In this document: piece by piece, positions 7,381 through 16,973 of the stretch
How positions within the stretch are numbered: the stretch's first letter is position 1
Layout: each line of letters begins with the position of its first letter
Assembly: GCF_020176955.2 (NCBI RefSeq)
Contig: NZ_JAIUCZ020000003.1
Coordinates: 496,001 to 560,000, forward strand
Source: Nocardia sp. alder85J
GTDB lineage: Bacteria; Actinomycetota; Actinomycetes; Mycobacteriales; Mycobacteriaceae
Reading direction: 5' to 3'
DNA length: 64,000 nucleotides
Notes under the pieces: generated by a model
What the model was told of the DNA's origin: nothing
The model's input: the letters and a program-made list of their open reading frames with translations, nothing else
The model's database searches: none
Program-made: the position numbers and the translations under genes

Positions 7381-9498
7381 TCACTCCGGTATCGAGCGAG
7401 TGGCGGCGCGGCGGCGGCGTTGTTCGACCGGGTCCGGGACGGGGACGGCGGCGACCAGGCGGCGGGTGTAGTCCTCGGCGGGGTGGCGGAGGATGGCGTC
7501 GGCGGAGCCCTGTTCGACGACGGAGCCGTTGCGCAGCACCATGATTCGTGCGGCGAGTTGATCGACCACGGCCAGGTCGTGGCTGATGAACAGGCAGGCC
7601 CAGCCGAATTCGCTTTGCAGGTCGGCGAACAGCTCCAGCACGGTGGCCTGGACCGAGACGTCGAGGGCGCTGGTGGGTTCGTCGGCGATGAGCAGGTCCG
7701 GGTTCAGCACCAGGGCGCGGGCGAGGCTGGCGCGCTGGCGCTGGCCGCCGGACAGTTCGTGCGGATAGCGGTGTTCGGTGCCGGCGGGCAGTTGTACCTG
7801 GTCCAGCAGTTGCCGCACCCGGCTGTACAGCGCCGGGCCGTTGGCGGACCGGTGCACCACCAGCGGCTCCGCGACGCAGCGGCCGACGGTCAGGCGGGGA
7901 TTGAGCGAGGTGGCCGGATCCTGGAAGACGAAGCCCAGCCGCTTGCGCAGCGGCCGCAGGCGACGTTCCGAGAGGCCGGTGAGTTCGGTGCCGAGCATCC
8001 GGATCGAACCCGAGGTCGGTCGTTGCAGCGCTGCCACACAGCGGCCGATGGTGGTCTTGCCGGAGCCGGATTCGCCGACCAGACCGAGGGTTTCACCGCG
8101 CGCGAGGTGCAGCGAGACCCGGTCGACCGCGCGGAACGGGCGGCGGCCGAGCGGGCCCGGAAACTCCACCACGAGGTCCTCGACCGTCAGAACTGCGGCA
8201 GCCGGGCTCTGCGGTGAGAGTCGGTCAGCGGCAACAGCTCCAGCGGTAGTCGCTCCCGCGGCGGCGCCGGGTACGGCGGCAGCACCGGGCACGGCAGCGG
8301 CTCCGGCTGTGGCGGGCCCGGCGGCGGCTCTGGCAGCGGCTCCCCCGGCGGCAGCGGCTCCCCCGGCGGCAGCGGCTCCCCCGGCGGCAGCGGCTCCCCC
8401 GGCGGCAGCGGCTCCCCCGGCGGCAGCGGCTCCGGCGGCGGCAGCGGCTCCGGCGGCGGCAGCGGCTCCGGCGGCGGCAGCGGCTCCGGCGGCGGCAGCG
8501 GCTCCGGCGGTGGCAGCCTCGGTAGTGGCGGGTCCAGCAATGGCAGCCTCGGCGGCAGCGGCCCCGGCGCTGGCCGCCCCGGCGGTAGCGGTGGCGACCT
8601 CGGGGTCAGCGGCTTCGGCGGTAACAACCTCAGGGGCAACCGGTTCGGGAGTACCGGGTTCGGGGGTGCCGGTCTTCAGGCGCGGGACGGCGGCCAGTAG
8701 GTCGCGGGTGTACTGCGCCCGGGGGGTGGCGAAGAGGTCGTGCACGGTGGCGGTCTCGACGACCCGGCCGTGCCGCATCACCACTACGCGATCGGCCAGA
8801 TCGGCGACCACGCCCATGTTGTGGGTGATGAGCACGATCGCCGCGCCGATCCGATCGCGCAGATCCCGGAGCAGTGCCAGGATCTCGGCCTGCACGGTGA
8901 CATCGAGTGCGGTCGTCGGCTCGTCGGCCACGATCACCGACGGCTCGCAGGCGATCGCGATCGCGATCATCACCCGCTGCTTCTGTCCGCCGGAGAGTTG
9001 ATGCGGATAGAAGTCGACCCGCTGCCCGGGATCGGGCAGGCCGACGGTGTGCAGCAATTCGATCGCGCGGGCCCGGGCCGCAGCACGGCTGGTACCGGTG
9101 TGGGCGCGGATCGCCTCCGCGATCTGGAAACCCACGGTGAACAGCGGATCCAGCGCCGCGCCCGGCTCCTGGAACACCATGGCGATCCGGCCGCCGCGCA
9201 CCGCGGTCAGTTGTTTCTCGGTCATCGCGGTGATCGCCTCGGTGCCCAGCAGCACGGTGCCGTGCACCCGGGCGGTGTCCGGCAACAGCCCCAGCGCGGT
9301 GCGGGCACAGACCGACTTGCCGGAACCGGATTCGCCGACGATCGCCAGCACCTCACCCGGGAACACCTCGAACGACACTTCGGCGACCGCGGGCACGGCG
9401 CCGGCGTCGGTGGCGAACGAGACCGAGAGCGCAGTCACGGTCAGGGTCGGGTTCGGTTGCGGCTCAGCATGTTCCGTCGACATCTCGGTCATGGTCAC
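7381..9498 (-). CDS. fused dual-ATPase subunit of oligopeptide/dipeptide ABC transporter
   Basis: Energises uptake of peptides or similar solutes with the two permeases and lipoprotein encoded upstream. The 705-aa protein is two complete ATPases in one chain (DppD-like then DppF-like). Domain 1: Walker A GESGSGKS 55-62, LSGGQ 168-172, Walker B VIVADEP about 188-194. Domain 2: a second GESGSGKT near 474, LSGGQ near 579 and [10 protein letters not shown] after it. The C-terminal peptide-transporter extension ([10 protein letters not shown]) follows. The joint, about residues 280-438, is an Ala/Gly/Pro low-complexity linker encoded partly by ten 18-bp repeats. GTG 9498 overlaps the permease stop by GTGA; ATG 9492 is an equally possible start. 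Confidence 0.9.
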   Translation of the reverse strand: MTMTEMSTEHAEPQPNPTLTVTALSVSFATDAGAVPAVAEVSFEVFPGEVLAIVGESGSGKSVCARTALGLLPDTARVHGTVLLGTEAITAMTEKQLTAVRGGRIAMVFQEPGAALDPLFTVGFQIAEAIRAHTGTSRAAARARAIELLHTVGLPDPGQRVDFYPHQLSGGQKQRVMIAIAIACEPSVIVADEPTTALDVTVQAEILALLRDLRDRIGAAIVLITHNMGVVADLADRVVVMRHGRVVETATVHDLFATPRAQYTRDLLAAVPRLKTGTPEPGTPEPVAPEVVTAEAADPEVATATAGAASAGAAAAEAAIAGPATTEAATAGAAAAAGAAAAAGAAAAAGAAAAAGAAAAGGAAAAGGAAAAGGAAAAGGAAAAGGAAARAAAGPATAGAAAVPGAAAVPGAAAGATTAGAVAADRLSPQSPAAAVLTVEDLVVEFPGPLGRRPFRAVDRVSLHLARGETLGLVGESGSGKTTIGRCVAALQRPTSGSIRMLGTELTGLSERRLRPLRKRLGFVFQDPATSLNPRLTVGRCVAEPLVVHRSANGPALYSRVRQLLDQVQLPAGTEHRYPHELSGGQRQRASLARALVLNPDLLIADEPTSALDVSVQATVLELFADLQSEFGWACLFISHDLAVVDQLAARIMVLRNGSVVEQGSADAILRHPAEDYTRRLVAAVPVPDPVEQRRRRAATRSIPE
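8332..8511. repeat. 18-bp in-frame tandem repeat in ABC linker
   Basis: Ten 18-bp units in two blocks of five. The first five (8332-8421) read GGCAGCGGCTCCCCCGGC; the next five (8422-8511) read GGCAGCGGCTCCGGCGGC, the last with one change. On the minus strand they encode Gly-Gly-Ala4 and Ala-Gly-Ala4 hexapeptides linking the two ATPase domains. Unit loss or gain keeps the frame. Confidence 0.95.
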
Positions 9499-10553
9499 GC
9501 CTCCCGGTCGGTGCCGGTCATTGTCGTGGTCGAATTCGATTGCGGCCCGGCATGTCCCGGCTGCGCTTCGGTCGTGACAGCGTCCTCACCGGCCGCCGCC
9601 ACGACCGCGCCCGGGATACGGCGGGTGCGCAGCAGCGGATTGAGCACCTCGTTGAGACTCTCGCCGACCAGGGTCATCCCGAGCACCACCAGCACGATCG
9701 CGGCGCCCGGAAAGACGCCGGTCCACCAGATTCCGTTGGACACGTCCGACAGCGCCTTGTTCAGGTCGTAGCCCCATTCGGCCGCCTGGGTGGGCTCGAT
9801 ACCGAAGCCGAGGAAGCCCAGGCCCGCCAGCGTGAGGATGGCCTCGGCGCCGTTCAGCGTGATCAGTACCGGCAACGAGCCGGTGACATTGGCGAACACG
9901 TGCCGGAACAGGATGCGCGCGGTGGAGGCGCCGGTGACCCGGGCCGCGTCCACGAACGGCTCGTGCTTCACCGCCACCGTCGCATTGCGCACCACCCGGA
10001 AGTACTGCGGCACGAAGATCACGGTGATCGCCACCGCCGCCGACAGCACGCCACCGACACTGCTGGAATTGCCGCCCGCCACCACGATCGACACCACGAT
10101 GGCCAGCAGCAGGGTCGGGAACGCGTACATGGCGTCGGTGATCAGCACCAGGATCCGGTCCGGCCAGCGGCCGATATATCCGGACACCAGCCCCAGCGGC
10201 ACGCCGACGAACATCGACAGCACCAGCGAGACCGCGATCACCAGCAGCGCGGTGCGCGCACCGAAGATCACCCGCGACAGCACATCCTCCCCGCGCACCG
10301 AGGTGCCGAACCAGTGCTGTGCCGACGGCGCCTGCTGCCGCACGAAATCCACACCGCCGGAGGAACTCTGGGAGAAACCGTAGGGCGCGATCAGCGGTGC
10401 GAACAGCGCGAGCGCCACGAACAGCCCGACCAGGACCAGGCCGGCCACCAGCACCGCCCGCTGTGGCCCGCCGGTCAGCCGGACCAGCCGCAGCAGACCC
10501 GGCCCGCGGGCCGCCGTCACCGCGGGCTCGGTGACCACCTCCGGTGCCGTCAT
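9495..10553 (-). CDS. oligopeptide ABC transporter permease, DppC-like
   Basis: 352-aa inner-membrane permease. One N-terminal segment (AVLVAGLVLVGLFVALALFAPLIAPYG) is followed by the periplasmic stretch HWFGTSVRGEDVLSRVIFGAR, typical of DppC/OppC, and then about five further membrane segments. The EAA-type loop for ATPase contact is visible as VDAARVTGASTARILFRHVFAN. The C-terminus carries an extra polar tail of about 50 residues. ATG 10553 shares its A with the upstream TGA (TGATG). Substrate is not predictable from the permease. Confidence 0.92.
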   Translation of the reverse strand: MTAPEVVTEPAVTAARGPGLLRLVRLTGGPQRAVLVAGLVLVGLFVALALFAPLIAPYGFSQSSSGGVDFVRQQAPSAQHWFGTSVRGEDVLSRVIFGARTALLVIAVSLVLSMFVGVPLGLVSGYIGRWPDRILVLITDAMYAFPTLLLAIVVSIVVAGGNSSSVGGVLSAAVAITVIFVPQYFRVVRNATVAVKHEPFVDAARVTGASTARILFRHVFANVTGSLPVLITLNGAEAILTLAGLGFLGFGIEPTQAAEWGYDLNKALSDVSNGIWWTGVFPGAAIVLVVLGMTLVGESLNEVLNPLLRTRRIPGAVVAAAGEDAVTTEAQPGHAGPQSNSTTTMTGTDREA

Positions 10554-11656
10554 CAGAACCTCACCCTCGGGTCGATCAGCGCCACGATCACATCCACCAC
10601 GAAGCTCATCACGGCCACCACCAGCGCGATGAACGCCACGATGCCCTGCACCGCGACGAAATCCCGGGCCTGGAGGTACTGGGCGAGCTGATAGCCGAGT
10701 CCCTTCCATTCGAAGGTGGTCTCGGTGAGCACGGCGCCGCCGAGCAGCATGGCGATGTACATACCCATCACCGTGACGACCGGGATGAGCGCGTTGCGGA
10801 AGGCGTGCCGCCCGGTGACCACTCGCCGGGACAGCCCGCGGGCCCGCGCGGCGTCGACGTAGTCCGTGCGCAGGGTCTGGATCAGATTGATCCGCACCAG
10901 CCGCAGGAACACCCCGCCGGTCAGCAGTCCCAGCGAAAGCGCGGGCAGCACAGTGTGTTCCAGCACGTTCAGCACATAGCCCGGATCGCCGTAGAGGATC
11001 GCGTCGATCAGCATGATGTTGGTCTTCGGCGAGACGTGTTCCAAGGCCAGTTCCACATCGGTGTCGGCCCGGCCGGCCACCGGCAGCCAGTGCAGCTTCA
11101 CCGCGAACACCAGCTTCAGCAGCAGGCCGACGAAGAACACCGGCGCCGCGTAGACCAGGACCGCGAACAGCCGCAGGCCCAGATCGGCCGCCGAATCCCG
11201 GTGCGTGGCAGCGTATCTGCCCAGCGGGACGCCGATCGCGAATGCCACCACCAGAGCCCAGAACACCAGTTCCAGCGTGGCCGCGCCGTAGTCGACCACC
11301 ACCTGGCCGATGGCCCGATTGTCCTGGGAGCGGCCGAAATCGCCGTGCAGCAGCCGGGTGAGGTAGTCCCCGTACTGGGTCAGGATGGGCCGGTCCAGGC
11401 CGGCGTCGTGCTTGCGGACCGCGATCTGGTCCGGTGGTAACCGGCCACCGAGCGCGGCGCTGATCGGATCGCCGATCACCCGCATCAGGAAGAATACGGC
11501 GGTCACCAGGATCCAGGCCGTGGGCACGATCAGCAGCAGCCGCACGGCCAGGTAGCGCAGCAGCATTCCGGACCGGGATCCGTTGCGCCCCTGGTCCGTT
11601 CGAGGCGGCGCCACGACCGGGTCGACCGGTCGCGGCGCGGTCACCTCGTCGGTCAC
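10553..11656 (-). CDS. oligopeptide ABC transporter permease, DppB-like
   Basis: 367-aa inner-membrane permease. The N-terminal membrane anchor (YLAVRLLLIVPTAWILVTAVFFLMRVIGDP) and the segment LDRPILTQYGDYLTRLLHGDFGRS are hallmarks of DppB. The cytoplasmic loop DYVDAARARGLSRRVVTGRHAFRNALIPVVTV contacts the ATPase. GTG 11656 overlaps the binding-protein stop by 4 nt, so lipoprotein, both permeases and the ATPase are one coupled operon. Confidence 0.93.
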   Translation of the reverse strand: MTDEVTAPRPVDPVVAPPRTDQGRNGSRSGMLLRYLAVRLLLIVPTAWILVTAVFFLMRVIGDPISAALGGRLPPDQIAVRKHDAGLDRPILTQYGDYLTRLLHGDFGRSQDNRAIGQVVVDYGAATLELVFWALVVAFAIGVPLGRYAATHRDSAADLGLRLFAVLVYAAPVFFVGLLLKLVFAVKLHWLPVAGRADTDVELALEHVSPKTNIMLIDAILYGDPGYVLNVLEHTVLPALSLGLLTGGVFLRLVRINLIQTLRTDYVDAARARGLSRRVVTGRHAFRNALIPVVTVMGMYIAMLLGGAVLTETTFEWKGLGYQLAQYLQARDFVAVQGIVAFIALVVAVMSFVVDVIVALIDPRVRF

Positions 11657-13278
11657 TTGCTCAGGACGCCGTAACGGAACTTGGTGGACAGATCCAGCGT
11701 CTGCTCGGCGCCGGAGACGTTCTTGCCGACCACGGCGACGGCCTCACCGGACAGCAGCGGGACCGTCGACACGAAGTTCTGGGCGAGGTCGTGCTGCACC
11801 TGGGCGAGGATCGCCTTGCGCTTCTCGGGATCCGGCTGCGTCACCTCGGCGGTCAGCTGTGCGGTGATGCCGGGATCCTCGAAATGGTTCTTCAGGAAGT
11901 TGTTCGGCCCGAAGAACGGGGTGAGGTAGTCGTCCGGATCCGGATAGTCCGGGAACCAGCCCATCTGGAACACCGGGTAGCTGTCGCGCACCCGTTCCTT
12001 GTTGTAGGTGACCCATTCGGTGGATTGCAGATTCACCTTGAACAGCCCGGTGGCCTCCAGCTGGCTCTTGATCGCCGCGTACTCCTCGGAGGAGGAGCTG
12101 CCGTAGTGGTCCGGGTTGTACTGGAGGTTGATCTGCACCGGAGTCGGCGCCTTGGCGTCGGCCAGGAATTTCGCGGCCGCGTCCTTGTTCGGGGTGGCGC
12201 CGTAGATCTCCTTGAACGGCTCGGTCGCGCCCGCGAATCCCTGCGGCACCGGCGAATACACCGGCTTGAACAGGCCCTTGTACACGCCGGTCGCCAGCGC
12301 GTCCCGATCCACCGAGGAGGCGACGGCCTTGCGGACGGCCAGCTTCTGCTCCGGCGTGCCGCCGGGCATGGTGTTCAGGTTGAACACGATGTAGCGCAGT
12401 TCCCCGCCGGGACCGGTGAGCACCTTGACCTTGTCATCGCCGCGCAGCGAATCCAGATCGGTCGGGGTCAGGCTGCGGTAGGCGACGTCGATCGCGCCGT
12501 TCTGGATGTCCAGCTTCAGATTCGACGCCTCGGCATAGTATTTCGTCGACACGGTCGCGGTCTTCGGCGCGCCGAGCAGGCCGTTGTAATCCGAATTCGC
12601 CTGGTACTGCACCAGTTTGTTCTTATCGTAGCTGGTGATGACGTACTGGCCGGAGAACGGCTTCGCCTTCACGATGTCCTCGTCGGGCATCGTCTTGTCG
12701 GCCGGGAACACCTTCTCGTCCACGATCGGACCGGCCTGGGTCGGCAGGATCGCCGGGAAGGTCTGATCGTTGGCGACCTTGAGCGTGAACGACACGGTGT
12801 GGTCGTCGGGGGCATCGGTGTGATCGAGGTTGTCCAGCAACGAGGCCGGGCCGTTCGGGTCGTTGATCTTCACCATGCGGTCGAACGAGTATTTGACGCT
12901 GTGCGCGGTCAGCGGGTCACCGTTGGCGAACTTCAGCCCGGCCTTGATCGTGCAGGTGTAGACGGTGGGCTGCGCGAAGGCGCACGCCTGCGCCGCGTCG
13001 GGCTGCGGAACCGGTTGTCCCGGAGCAAAATTCAGCACGTGCTGGTAGATCTGGGTCTCCGGGACATAGGAGCCCTGGTCGTAGGCGGCGGCTGGATCCA
13101 GTGAGTAGATCTTGTCGGTGGTGCCGACCACCAGGCCACCGCCGGACGATCCCCCGCCGGTGCGGCCCGCGCCGCAGCCCGCGACCGCGAGCACAGCCAG
13201 GCCCGCCATCCCCAGTGCCGCAATACATTTCACTCGACCCGCTCGGATCGCCGACGGCCGTGTCGCCAAGGTCCGCAT
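11653..13278 (-). CDS. oligopeptide-binding lipoprotein, DppA-like (SBP family 5)
   Basis: 541-aa extracytoplasmic solute-binding lipoprotein delivering peptide-like ligands to the DppBC-like permeases. ATG 13278 gives a lipoprotein signal: basic head, hydrophobic core MAGLAVLAVAG, and the lipidated Cys35 in AVAGCGAG. The mature part has family-5 features: YSLDPAAAYDQGSY, FANGDPLTAHSVKYSFDRMVK and AVRKAVASSVDRDALATGVYKG. A much longer open frame upstream (to 13803) runs through purF and was rejected. A TGTTGC-N5-GCAACA inverted repeat lies about 104 nt upstream and may be an operator. Confidence 0.92.
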   Translation of the reverse strand: MRTLATRPSAIRAGRVKCIAALGMAGLAVLAVAGCGAGRTGGGSSGGGLVVGTTDKIYSLDPAAAYDQGSYVPETQIYQHVLNFAPGQPVPQPDAAQACAFAQPTVYTCTIKAGLKFANGDPLTAHSVKYSFDRMVKINDPNGPASLLDNLDHTDAPDDHTVSFTLKVANDQTFPAILPTQAGPIVDEKVFPADKTMPDEDIVKAKPFSGQYVITSYDKNKLVQYQANSDYNGLLGAPKTATVSTKYYAEASNLKLDIQNGAIDVAYRSLTPTDLDSLRGDDKVKVLTGPGGELRYIVFNLNTMPGGTPEQKLAVRKAVASSVDRDALATGVYKGLFKPVYSPVPQGFAGATEPFKEIYGATPNKDAAAKFLADAKAPTPVQINLQYNPDHYGSSSSEEYAAIKSQLEATGLFKVNLQSTEWVTYNKERVRDSYPVFQMGWFPDYPDPDDYLTPFFGPNNFLKNHFEDPGITAQLTAEVTQPDPEKRKAILAQVQHDLAQNFVSTVPLLSGEAVAVVGKNVSGAEQTLDLSTKFRYGVLSK

Positions 13279-13381
13279 AACTGCCCCACTTTCGCTCGCG
13301 GCGCCCGAGACCGGATCACGGCTCGGAGCGACCGCGGTGACTTCGGTATGCGGGGACAGTACCGGCAACCCGTTGCAGATA

Positions 13382-13398
13382 TGTTGCGTTTGGCAACA
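13382..13398. promoter_or_regulatory. inverted repeat upstream of dpp-like operon
   Basis: TGTTGC (13382-13387) and GCAACA (13393-13398) with a 5-nt spacer, in the 191-bp gap between purF and the dpp-like operon. An additional GTTGC lies just upstream (about 13373). No regulator gene adjoins it, so the ligand is unknown. Confidence 0.4.
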
Positions 13399-13469
13399 AA
13401 CAGAATGCAATACCCGGAACAACGGTCGGCAGGGCGCCGCGACGCCCGGTGGACGCCGCGGCAGCGACC

Positions 13470-15053
13470 CTACGGACGGCTCAGCGCGCTGGCATTCGCG
13501 TTGTCGCTCAACAACTCCGACTTGCCGGCGAGCAGGCCCTCCAGCACGTTCTTCCCGATGGCCGCCTCGTGCGGCAGCGGGATCGGGTAGTCGCCGTCGA
13601 AGCAGGCGCAGCACAGTCGCGAGCGCGGCTGTTCGGTGGCCGCGACCATGCCCTCCAGCGAGATGTACCCGAGCGAGTCGGCGCCGATGGAGCGCCGCAC
13701 GTTCTCCACCATGTCGTCCATCGACTCGGTGGCATCGCGGCCGGACCCGTTGGCGATCAGCTCCGCCCGGGAGGCGAAGTCGATGCCGTAGAAGCACGGC
13801 CACTTCACCGGCGGCGAGGCGATCCGGACATGGATCTCCAACGCCCCGGCCTCGCGCAGCATGCGGATCAGCGCGCGCTGGGTGTTGCCGCGCACGATCG
13901 AATCGTCCACGACGATGAGCCGCTTACCGCGGATCACCTCGCGCAGCGGATTCAGCTTGAGCCGGATACCGAGCTGGCGGATGGTCTGACTGGGCTGGAT
14001 GAAGGTGCGGCCGACATAGGCGTTCTTCATCAGGCCCTGGCCGTACGGCACGCCCGAACCCTGCGCGTAGCCGACCGCCGCCGGGGTGCCCGATTCCGGC
14101 ACCGGGATGACCAGATCGGCCTCGACCGGATGTTCCTTGGCCAGCCGCCGGCCGATGTCCACCCGGGTGGCGTGCACCGAACGACCGGCGATGGTGCTGT
14201 CCGGGCGGGCCAGATAGACGTATTCGAAGACGCAGCCCTTGGGCTCCGGGACCGCGAACCGCGACGAACGCACCCCGTCGGAGTCGATGGCCAGCAGTTC
14301 GCCCGGCTCGATCTCCCGGACGAAGGAGGCGCCGACGATATCCAGCGCGGCCGTTTCGCTGGCAACCACCCAGCCGCGGTCCAATCGGCCCAGACACAGC
14401 GGCCGCACCCCGTGCGGATCGCGCGCGGCGTACAGCGTGTGCTCGTCCATGAAGGTCAGGCAGAAGGCGCCGCGCAGGGTCGGCAGCAACTCCATGGCAG
14501 CCTGCTCGATGCTCTTGTCGGCGGCGGCGTGCGCCAGCAATGCCGTCATCACGTCCGAATCGGAGGTGGCGGCGACCGTGGCACCCAGCTTGCCGTTGAT
14601 CAATCCCAGCTCGCGAGCACGGGCGCCCAGTTCGGCGGTGTTGACCAGATTGCCGTTGTGGCCCAGCGCCAGACCGGTGCCGACCGCGGTGGTGCGGAAG
14701 ATCGGCTGCGCGTTCTCCCAGGTGGTCGAGCCGGTGGTGGAATAGCGGCAGTGACCGATGGCGACGTGGCCGGGCATCGCGGCCAGCGTCTGCTCGTCGA
14801 ACACCTGGCTCACCAGGCCGAGATCCTTGAACACCAGCACCTGGGCGCCATCGGCGACCGCTATACCGGCCGCCTCCTGCCCGCGGTGCTGCAATGCGTA
14901 CAGCCCGTAGTATGTGAGCTTTGCCACATCTTCACCCGGAGCCCAGACTCCGAACACGCCGCACTCCTCGCGCGGCTCGTTCTCGTCCTGAGTTGCGGCG
15001 GTGGCGATAGGTAGATCGGCGGTGTGGACCGAGGGGTCGGCAAAGGTCACCAT
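13470..15053 (-). CDS. purF: amidophosphoribosyltransferase
   Basis: First committed step of purine synthesis: PRPP plus glutamine gives 5-phosphoribosylamine. The 527-aa protein starts with a propeptide ending EPREE, before the catalytic CGVFG whose Cys becomes the N-terminal nucleophile (type II glutamine amidotransferase). ALQHRGQEAAGI and GHCRYSTTG complete the glutaminase domain. The PRPP loop is LIVVDDSIVRGNTQ, and Fe-S-type Cys residues occur near the C-terminus (RLCCACFDG). ATG 15053 has GGGAG 4 nt upstream. The minus-strand dpp-like operon lies downstream; the Pip-like gene is divergent. Confidence 0.97.
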   Translation of the reverse strand: MVTFADPSVHTADLPIATAATQDENEPREECGVFGVWAPGEDVAKLTYYGLYALQHRGQEAAGIAVADGAQVLVFKDLGLVSQVFDEQTLAAMPGHVAIGHCRYSTTGSTTWENAQPIFRTTAVGTGLALGHNGNLVNTAELGARARELGLINGKLGATVAATSDSDVMTALLAHAAADKSIEQAAMELLPTLRGAFCLTFMDEHTLYAARDPHGVRPLCLGRLDRGWVVASETAALDIVGASFVREIEPGELLAIDSDGVRSSRFAVPEPKGCVFEYVYLARPDSTIAGRSVHATRVDIGRRLAKEHPVEADLVIPVPESGTPAAVGYAQGSGVPYGQGLMKNAYVGRTFIQPSQTIRQLGIRLKLNPLREVIRGKRLIVVDDSIVRGNTQRALIRMLREAGALEIHVRIASPPVKWPCFYGIDFASRAELIANGSGRDATESMDDMVENVRRSIGADSLGYISLEGMVAATEQPRSRLCCACFDGDYPIPLPHEAAIGKNVLEGLLAGKSELLSDNANASALSRP

Positions 15054-15151
15054 TTGCTCCCTGTTCGGCGGGCGGGGGGCACTGATCATTCTACGGGTCA
15101 CCGAATGGCAACCTCGTCGCGGGTTCACACCGGTGACGAGCTGTTTGCTGT

Positions 15152-15157
15152 TACGGT
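15152..15157 (+). promoter_or_regulatory. -10 element, leaderless Pip-like gene
   Basis: TACGGT followed by 7 nt and GTG 15165. It sits about 100 nt upstream of the purF start, on the opposite strand. This supports GTG 15165 over ATG 15105. Confidence 0.5.
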
Positions 15158-15164
15158 CCCAGCC

Positions 15165-16484
15165 GTGACCGCGCCCGATGCACCCTCCTCACGCCGTGTG
15201 CCGCTGCTGCGCAAGGCGATGCCGGTGATAGTTGTCACCCTGCTGGCCGCGCTGCTGAGCGTGATGTATCTGGACTATGTCGTCGACCCCGAGAAGAACC
15301 TGCACAACTTTCCGATGGCGCTGGTGAACCAGGACGTCGGCGACACCCTCGGCGCGCCCGGACAGCAGCGTCAGGTGAACTTCGGCGACCAGATCGCCGC
15401 CGGAGTGCGGCAGGCCGTGCCCGGCAACGAGATCGATCTGCGTGTGCTCGGCATCGACGAGGCGCAGCTCCAGATGCAGGACGGCAAGGTCTACGGCACC
15501 CTCGTCATCCCCGGCGACTTCAGCAAGCGGCTCGGCATCCTCGGCGCCGGCAGCGTCGTTCCGGGCGATATCGAGCGGCCGAGCCTGACCCTGCAGACCA
15601 ATCCCCGCGCGGGCGTCTTCGCCACCTCCACCGTGCAACGCATCGGCGACCGGGTGTTCGCGCAGGTCGATGCGCTGGTCGGCAAGCAATTGACCGACCA
15701 GGTGAACACCCAGCTGGCCGCCGGCGGCACCGCCCCCGCACTGAGCGCCGCCACCCGCCTGACCCTGGCCCATCCGCTGCGCCTGGACGTCCAGCCGTTC
15801 CACCCGCTCGCTCCCGGCTCCGGTGAGGGCCTGACCGCGTTCTTCTACGCGCTGCTGCTGTTGCTGATCGGCGTGGTCGGCTCGATGATCGTGCACACCC
15901 TGGTCGACTCCGCCCTGGGCTTCGTCCCGACCGAATACGGCCCGTGGTTCGTCCACCTGCCCTGGACCCCGATCTCCCGGGTCCGGACACTGCTGCTGAA
16001 GTGGGCGATCTGGGCGGTGACCGCGGTGATCGTCGCGGCGGTGTTCCTCGGCATCGGCAAGGCCCTGGGCATGTCCATCGAACGCCCGCTGGCGCTGTAC
16101 CTGTACAGCGTCTTCGCGATGATCGCGGTCGGCTGGACCGCGCTGTCGAATCTGGCCGCGATCGGCAGCGCCGGCCTGCTGGTGAACCTGATCCTGTTCG
16201 TCATCCTCGGCCTGCCCTCTTCCGGCGGCACCGTGCCGATCGAGGCCACCCCTCGCTACTTCGGCTGGCTGGCCACCTTCGAGCCGATGCACCAGGTGTT
16301 CCTGGCCGTCCGCTCGATCCTGTACTTCGACGCGAGCGGGCCCGCCGGACTCACCCGCGGCTTCTGGATGACCGTGGTCGGCCTCGCGATCGGCCTCGTC
16401 GTCGGCCTGGTGGTGACCCGCTTCTACGACCGCCGGGGCCTGCACCGCCGCCCGCTCGACACGGGCCGGCACGCCGCCGCCTGA
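15165..16484 (+). CDS. YhgE/Pip-like ABC-2-type membrane protein
   Basis: 439-aa membrane protein of the YhgE/Pip/DUF3533 kind. One N-terminal membrane segment (MPVIVVTLLAALLSVMYLDYV) precedes a large external domain beginning NFPMALVNQDVG, the family's characteristic early motif. Five or six membrane segments follow from about residue 225 (FFYALLLLLIGVVGSMIVHTLV onward) and the tail is basic. Such proteins are linked to export or envelope integrity, but none of this type has a settled substrate. GTG 15165 was chosen for the leaderless -10; starts at 15105 and 15024 are possible. Confidence 0.78.
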   Translation: MTAPDAPSSRRVPLLRKAMPVIVVTLLAALLSVMYLDYVVDPEKNLHNFPMALVNQDVGDTLGAPGQQRQVNFGDQIAAGVRQAVPGNEIDLRVLGIDEAQLQMQDGKVYGTLVIPGDFSKRLGILGAGSVVPGDIERPSLTLQTNPRAGVFATSTVQRIGDRVFAQVDALVGKQLTDQVNTQLAAGGTAPALSAATRLTLAHPLRLDVQPFHPLAPGSGEGLTAFFYALLLLLIGVVGSMIVHTLVDSALGFVPTEYGPWFVHLPWTPISRVRTLLLKWAIWAVTAVIVAAVFLGIGKALGMSIERPLALYLYSVFAMIAVGWTALSNLAAIGSAGLLVNLILFVILGLPSSGGTVPIEATPRYFGWLATFEPMHQVFLAVRSILYFDASGPAGLTRGFWMTVVGLAIGLVVGLVVTRFYDRRGLHRRPLDTGRHAAA

Positions 16485-16488
16485 CCGA

Positions 16489-16875
16489 TCACAACCGCAC
16501 CACCGGCAGCCAGTGCGCGAGTTCGGCGGCCCGGAAGCCCGAGGCGCTGACCGCCCCCGAATCGACGGCCGCGTCGAAGGACACCAGCCCCGTCGCCAGC
16601 AGCAACCAGGTGCGCGGATCGGCCTCGAGCACATTCGGCGGGGTGCCGCGCGTGTGCCGCGGCCCCTCGATGCACTGCACCGCCACGAACGGCGGCACCC
16701 GCACCTCCACGGAGTGCCCCGGCGCCGCGGCCGCCAGACTGCGCGCCGTACCCCGCACCGCGGCCGCCAGTTCGGCGCGCGCCGGCGCGGGCTGCGACTC
16801 GTCACGCAACCACGCCGCCACCGCCGTCACCGCGGCCCGCACCTCGGCCGGATCCGCCGCCTGTCGTCCTGCCAT
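16489..16875 (-). CDS. SCP-like conserved protein (Rv0807 type)
   Basis: 128-aa actinobacterial protein in the place of Rv0807, resembling the bacterial sterol-carrier-like family. Helical N-terminus (VRAAVTAVAAWLRDESQP), then a compact domain ending PRTWLLLATGLVSFDAAVDSGAVSASGFRAAELAHWLPVV. Its role is unknown; the fold suggests hydrophobic-ligand binding. It converges on the Pip-like gene with only 4 bp between stops. The last conserved gene before the 17-28 kb insertion. Confidence 0.75.
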   Translation of the reverse strand: MAGRQAADPAEVRAAVTAVAAWLRDESQPAPARAELAAAVRGTARSLAAAAPGHSVEVRVPPFVAVQCIEGPRHTRGTPPNVLEADPRTWLLLATGLVSFDAAVDSGAVSASGFRAAELAHWLPVVRL

Positions 16876-16881
16876 CCCCCG

Positions 16882-16887
16882 AGCCTA
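16882..16887 (-). promoter_or_regulatory. -10 element, leaderless SCP-like gene
   Basis: TAGGCT, then 6 nt, then ATG 16875. The gap is CGGGGG, so a ribosome site cannot be wholly excluded. Confidence 0.45.
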
Positions 16888-16973
16888 CGAAACCGGGCCG
16901 CGCCCAGGCATCGTCGGGCGATCGGCATTCCGTGCATGGGCCGCGGAAGCGGCGCGATCCGCGGCCGGTGGTG

